From the NCBI GenBank assembly GCA_035478795.1, contig DATIJJ010000034.1, positions 1 through 5,992 on the forward strand: DNA of 5,992 nt, written 5' to 3'. Shown here piece after piece: positions 5,137 to 5,992 of this stretch. The notes beneath the pieces are model-generated. The model saw nothing but the letters and a program-made list of their open reading frames with translations, was not told the origin of the DNA and did no database searches. The DNA comes from DATIJJ01 sp035478795 (GTDB lineage: Bacteria > Pseudomonadota > Gammaproteobacteria > DSM-16500). How positions within the stretch are numbered: position 1 is the stretch's first letter; each line of letters opens with the position of its first letter. A program made the position numbers and the translations under genes.

Positions 5137-5201
5137 ACGCGAATTCTGGATAAGCTCAGTGGCATGACAGGAATGGCACTGAGCTTATCCAGAATTCGCG
5201 T
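5137..5201. repeat. Perfect 25-base inverted repeat, 15-base loop
   Basis: The arms at 5137-5161 and 5177-5201 are exact inverse complements over 25 bases (left arm begins ACGCGAATTCTGG, ends CTCAGTG) around a 15-base loop. It begins 16 bases after the oxygenase stop. The long stem could block transcription or protect the 3' end of that mRNA, but no T-run follows on either strand, so it is not a classic intrinsic terminator. Perfect arms imply a recent origin, active maintenance or conversion between arms. I do not recognise the sequence. Confidence 0.9.
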
Positions 5202-5239
5202 AAATAATATCAGCAGCATTCATTTTTCCAGATTATTCA

Positions 5240-5361
5240 CGCAAATGTCCGAGCCGCGACCGTCAGGGAGCGTCACGATATTATTGTGTTAATTTCAGGA
5301 TATTTCGCAGAGCCGGTGACGCGCTCCCTGACGGTCGCGGCTCGGATAAGGCCGATTTGCG
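5240..5361. repeat. Large REP-like palindromic element with 24-25 bp GC-rich stem
   Basis: The arm at 5248-5272 is the exact inverse complement of 5322-5346. Its core reads CCGAGCCGCGACCG then TCAGGGAGCG. The stem continues inward as TCAC/GTGA after a two-base bulge (5320-5321) and encloses a 39-base AT-rich loop. Outside it, CGCAAAT (5240-5246) pairs with ATTTGCG (5355-5361), so the element is nested. The GC-rich arm (CTCCCTGACGGTCGCGGCTC on the other strand) is a sequence I recall as an abundant intergenic palindrome in several unrelated bacterial groups; that memory is not verified here. It lies in the convergent space between the oxygenase gene and the rRNA operon terminator. Coding is not evident. 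Confidence 0.85.
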
Positions 5362-5375
5362 CAACATCTTTTCCA

Positions 5376-5410
5376 AAATAAAAAACCCCCACCAGATTCT
5401 GGCGGGGGTT
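5376..5410 (-). terminator. Intrinsic terminator of the rRNA operon
   Basis: On the minus strand a 13-base stem (AACCCCCGCCAGA at 5410-5398 with TCTGGTGGGGGTT at 5396-5384, one G-U pair) is followed directly by a T-rich run TTTTATTTT ending near 5376. It starts 11 bases after the 5S rRNA end. The stem is symmetrical, but on the plus strand it is followed by TACGAATAAA, so it should terminate mainly the rRNA transcript. Confidence 0.93.
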
Positions 5411-5420
5411 TACGAATAAA

Positions 5421-5537
5421 AGTCTGGCGATGACCTACTTTCACATGAGAAACTCACACTATCATCGGCGCTAAACAGTTTCACTTCTGAGTTCGGGATG
5501 GGATCAGGTGGTACCTGCTTGCTATGGTCGCCAGACA
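5421..5537 (-). rRNA. rrf: 5S ribosomal RNA
   Basis: The minus strand reads TGTCTGGCGACCATAGC at the 5' end and closes with GTCATCGCCAGACT, which pair as helix I. Between them are the conserved segments CCACCTGATCCCATCCCG, AACTCAGAAGTGAAAC and GCCGATGATAGTG of gammaproteobacterial 5S rRNA. The length of about 117 bases is normal; the ends may be off by one or two bases. It is the last gene of the operon: no tRNA gene lies between it and the terminator. Confidence 0.97.
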
Positions 5538-5737
5538 AACTGACCATTTTCACTTTCTTCTCTTTCTTTTTTCAGCACAGCTTCGCTATGCCTCGAATAA
5601 CCAACTGTCTTTCTGGTTCGTTTATATCCCGGGTCTACCCGGAAACTCTCTTCCTGTTTTTGCTTCCGCTTCTTGCTTCAGCTTCAGAGAGCGACAACTG
5701 TATCTTCGCGTTCGTCGTTAAAACGACTTGGGTGTTA
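5538..5737 (-). other. 23S-5S transcribed spacer, no tRNA
   Basis: About 200 bases separate the 23S 3' end from the 5S 5' end, roughly twice the E. coli spacer as I remember it. I see no tRNA cloverleaf. It has a six-base stem with a two-base loop (CCGGGT/ACCCGG around 5628-5641), a GTCGTT/AACGAC hairpin near 5713-5728 just after the 23S end, and four spaced copies of GAAGC (minus strand) around 5665-5690. The stems may be RNase processing signals. Open frames here on the plus strand are rRNA-region artefacts. Confidence 0.75.
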
Positions 5738-5992
5738 TATGATCAAGCCTCACGGTCAATTAGTACTGGTCAGCTTCATGCATTACTGCACTTCCACATC
5801 CAGCCTATCAACGTTGTAGACTTCAACAAACCTTCAGGAACCTTTCGGTTCGAGAGATCTCATCTTGAGGCAGGTTTCCCGCTTAGATGCTTTCAGCGGT
5901 TATCCTTTCCGAACTTAGCTACCCGGCTGTGCCATTGGCATGACAACCGGTACACCAGAGGTTCGTCCACTCCGGTCCTCTCGTACTAGGAG
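5738..5992 (-). rRNA. rrl: 23S ribosomal RNA, 3' end (partial)
   Basis: About 255 bases of the 23S 3' region run off the window. The minus strand begins with CTCCTAGTACGAGAGGACCG, which contains the sarcin-ricin loop (AGTACGAGAGGACC at 5987-5974). Further on are the conserved TGTCATGCCAATGGCAC, GCTGAAAGCATCTAAGC and CAGTACTAATTGACCG, then the 3' terminal GTGAGGCTTGATCAT. The 3' boundary near 5738 is set by analogy with E. coli and could move a few bases. The sequence is intact, with no insertion or homing element in this part. Confidence 0.97.

Noticed and set aside
5137..5201. Large palindrome as a CRISPR repeat or standard terminator
   Set aside because: There is only one unit and no spacers, and no T-run on either strand.
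5498..5989. 163-codon plus-strand frame over the rRNA region
   Set aside because: It is antisense to 5S rRNA, the spacer and 23S rRNA, whose conserved sequences are clear. It is an artefact of rRNA composition.
1..5992. Defence system, prophage, insertion sequence or toxin-antitoxin pair
   Set aside because: No transposase, integrase, nuclease, toxin or antitoxin motif is seen. The window is housekeeping genes, two accessory-looking genes, palindromic repeats and an rRNA operon end.

Overview
The window looks like chromosomal DNA of a gammaproteobacterium of moderate GC content. The protein set (HemL, HemJ, ErpA, RidA, rubredoxin) and the secreted and oxygenase genes fit a Legionellales-like host (Legionella, Coxiella, Aquicella and relatives). 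That placement is inferred from protein style and regulatory motifs and was not tested by a search. Most of the window is conserved housekeeping sequence. The less ordinary part is 3392-5420.

Layout. Positions 1-157 hold the 3' end of a probable MFS transporter (+). A short palindrome at 206-228 follows. Two minus-strand genes come next: a small putative membrane protein (264-560) downstream of a 57-residue rubredoxin (582-755). The rubredoxin is divergent from hemL (841-2133, +), and both have a perfect TATAAT box in the short shared region. hemL overlaps the 3' end of hemJ (2117-2542, -) tail to tail. hemJ is in turn divergent from an erpA-ridA operon (2616-2990 and 3005-3391, +). A secreted four-cysteine protein follows (3490-3867, +). 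It is preceded by four phased TTAAG-like hexamers that resemble a PmrA/BasR binding site, and by a long imperfect dyad covering the expected promoter and Shine-Dalgarno. Next is a 390-residue isopenicillin-N-synthase-like Fe(II)/2-oxoglutarate oxygenase (3948-5120, +) with a basic N-terminal extension and a hydrophilic C-terminal tail. Positions 5121-5420 contain two very large inverted repeats and the intrinsic terminator of an rRNA operon. That operon is on the minus strand: 5S rRNA (5421-5537), a roughly 200-base spacer, and the 3' end of 23S rRNA running off the window.

How the genes fit together. The central block concerns iron and tetrapyrroles: HemL makes 5-aminolevulinate, HemJ oxidises protoporphyrinogen IX, ErpA delivers Fe-S clusters, rubredoxin carries an FeCys4 centre, and the oxygenase uses Fe(II). 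RidA removes reactive enamine/imine products of PLP enzymes. This is shared cofactor chemistry, not proof of one pathway. I see no CRISPR array, phage genes, transposase or obvious new defence system. The best candidates for something undescribed are the putatively PmrA-controlled secreted protein, the extended oxygenase (a possible host-directed effector), and the palindromic elements beside the rRNA operon.
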